Source of the DNA: Anaerolineaceae bacterium
Lineage (GTDB): Bacteria; Chloroflexota; Anaerolineae; 4572-78
Direction of reading: 5' to 3'
Assembly (NCBI GenBank): GCA_024762375.1
Contig: JANTHQ010000149.1
Span: forward strand, 1 to 5,726
DNA length: 5,726 nucleotides
The notes under the pieces were generated by a model. That model did no database searches, was not told where the DNA came from, and was given only the letters and a program-made list of their open reading frames with translations. The position numbers and the translations under genes are program-made. Below are positions 5,574 to 5,726 of the stretch, piece by piece. Position 1 is the first letter of the stretch. Every line of letters starts with the position of its first letter.

Positions 5574-5601
5574 AGTGACAAATGACAAGTGACAAATGAC
5601 A
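5574..5601. repeat. Heptamer tandem array of AGTGACA / AATGACA units
   Basis: Four heptamers alternate as AGTGACA, AATGACA, AGTGACA, AATGACA, so a 14-bp unit is present twice without mismatch (5574-5587, 5588-5601). It lies in the lysY-lysZ spacer, 5 bases after the lysY stop codon in the minus-strand reading direction. The repeat period equals that of the array at 5521-5555, although the sequence differs. Confidence 0.8.
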
Positions 5602-5606
5602 AATCT

Positions 5607-5726
5607 CTAAATTGGATGCAAGCCCGGAAAACCGAGTCCGGCGCGTTCATCAAAGCCGCACATCAGGTTCATTGCCTGCACCGCCGACCCCGCCGCGCCT
5701 TTCATCAAATTGTCGATGGCGGAGAT
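5607..5726 (-). CDS. lysY: C-terminal end of [LysW]-aminoadipyl-phosphate reductase (partial)
   Basis: Only the last 39 codons and a TAG stop are in the window; the 5' part lies beyond 5726. The residues begin ISAIDNLMKGAAGSAVQAMN and end GFPGLHPI. D-N-L-x-K-G-A-A-G-x-A-x-Q-x-M-N is the conserved C-terminal block of the ArgC/LysY family, which reduces the acyl-phosphate made by the kinase to a semialdehyde with NADPH. The block alone fits ArgC as well as LysY. The assignment to lysY rests on the adjacent lysZ, lysJ and lysK genes and the short GLHP ending. It reads in the same direction as lysZ, with an 87-nt spacer of tandem repeats between them. Confidence 0.85.
   Translation of the reverse strand: MSAIDNLMKGAAGSAVQAMNLMCGFDERAGLGFPGLHPI

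Noticed and set aside
5520..5588. A 23-residue N-terminal extension of lysZ from an upstream ATG
   Set aside because: The codons merely translate the two tandem arrays. LysZ proteins start at the equivalent of MFVLKIGG, and nothing conserved precedes it.
5521..5601. CRISPR-like array
   Set aside because: Units are 7/14 bp and directly tandem, with no unique spacers and no cas genes.
2849..5726. Arginine genes argD, argB and argC in place of lysJ, lysZ and lysY
   Set aside because: The HGGS-type motif and the EIFEMVYCG block of the kinase, the LysJ-like aminotransferase and the nearby LysK favour the LysW-dependent lysine pathway. Bifunctional use for arginine cannot be excluded.

Overview
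The window is a stretch of bacterial chromosome dominated by genes of LysW-dependent (amino-carrier-protein) lysine biosynthesis, the late part of the alpha-aminoadipate route best known from Thermus and Deinococcus and also found in Chloroflexota. Gene content, protein flavour, a moderately high-GC background (about 57-65 % by hand count in sampled lys and tpx lines) and A/T-rich junk-like spacer repeats together suggest an uncultured Chloroflexota (Anaerolineae-like) genome. That taxonomic call is inference only.

Layout, left to right. A plus-strand CBS-domain-pair protein, probably the C-terminal part of a longer gene (1-423), converges on a minus-strand ATC-hydrolase-like gene (506-997). 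A spacer with a 10-bp-phased palindrome (1053-1119) separates that gene from minus-strand lysK (1131-2198). A divergent plus-strand thiol peroxidase gene, tpx (2279-2800), has its own near-consensus promoter and Shine-Dalgarno. A C/G-rich hairpin with a G-quadruplex-like arm (2804-2848) fills the gap between the convergent stops of tpx and minus-strand lysJ (2849-4030). Upstream of lysJ on the same strand is a two-gene cassette that looks like a toxin-antitoxin pair: a TumE/DUF6516-like protein (4002-4394) and a small helical partner (4391-4690). Then come lysZ (4716-5519), a spacer with two heptamer-based tandem arrays (5521-5601), and the last 39 codons of lysY (5607-5726, continuing beyond the window).

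How the genes work together. LysZ phosphorylates the LysW-bound alpha-aminoadipate, LysY reduces it to the semialdehyde, LysJ transaminates it to LysW-lysine, and LysK releases lysine from LysW. The minus-strand order lysY-lysZ-lysJ-lysK is the expected pathway order, but it is interrupted twice: by the lower-GC toxin-antitoxin-like cassette between lysZ and lysJ, and by tpx in the opposite orientation between lysJ and lysK. lysW and lysX are not in the window and are predicted to lie beyond position 5726.

The most interesting item is the TumE-like pair embedded in the biosynthetic operon. It is tightly overlapped with itself (4 nt) and with lysJ (29 nt), so it should be co-transcribed and possibly translationally coupled with an essential-type metabolic gene. 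No wholly new system is evident.
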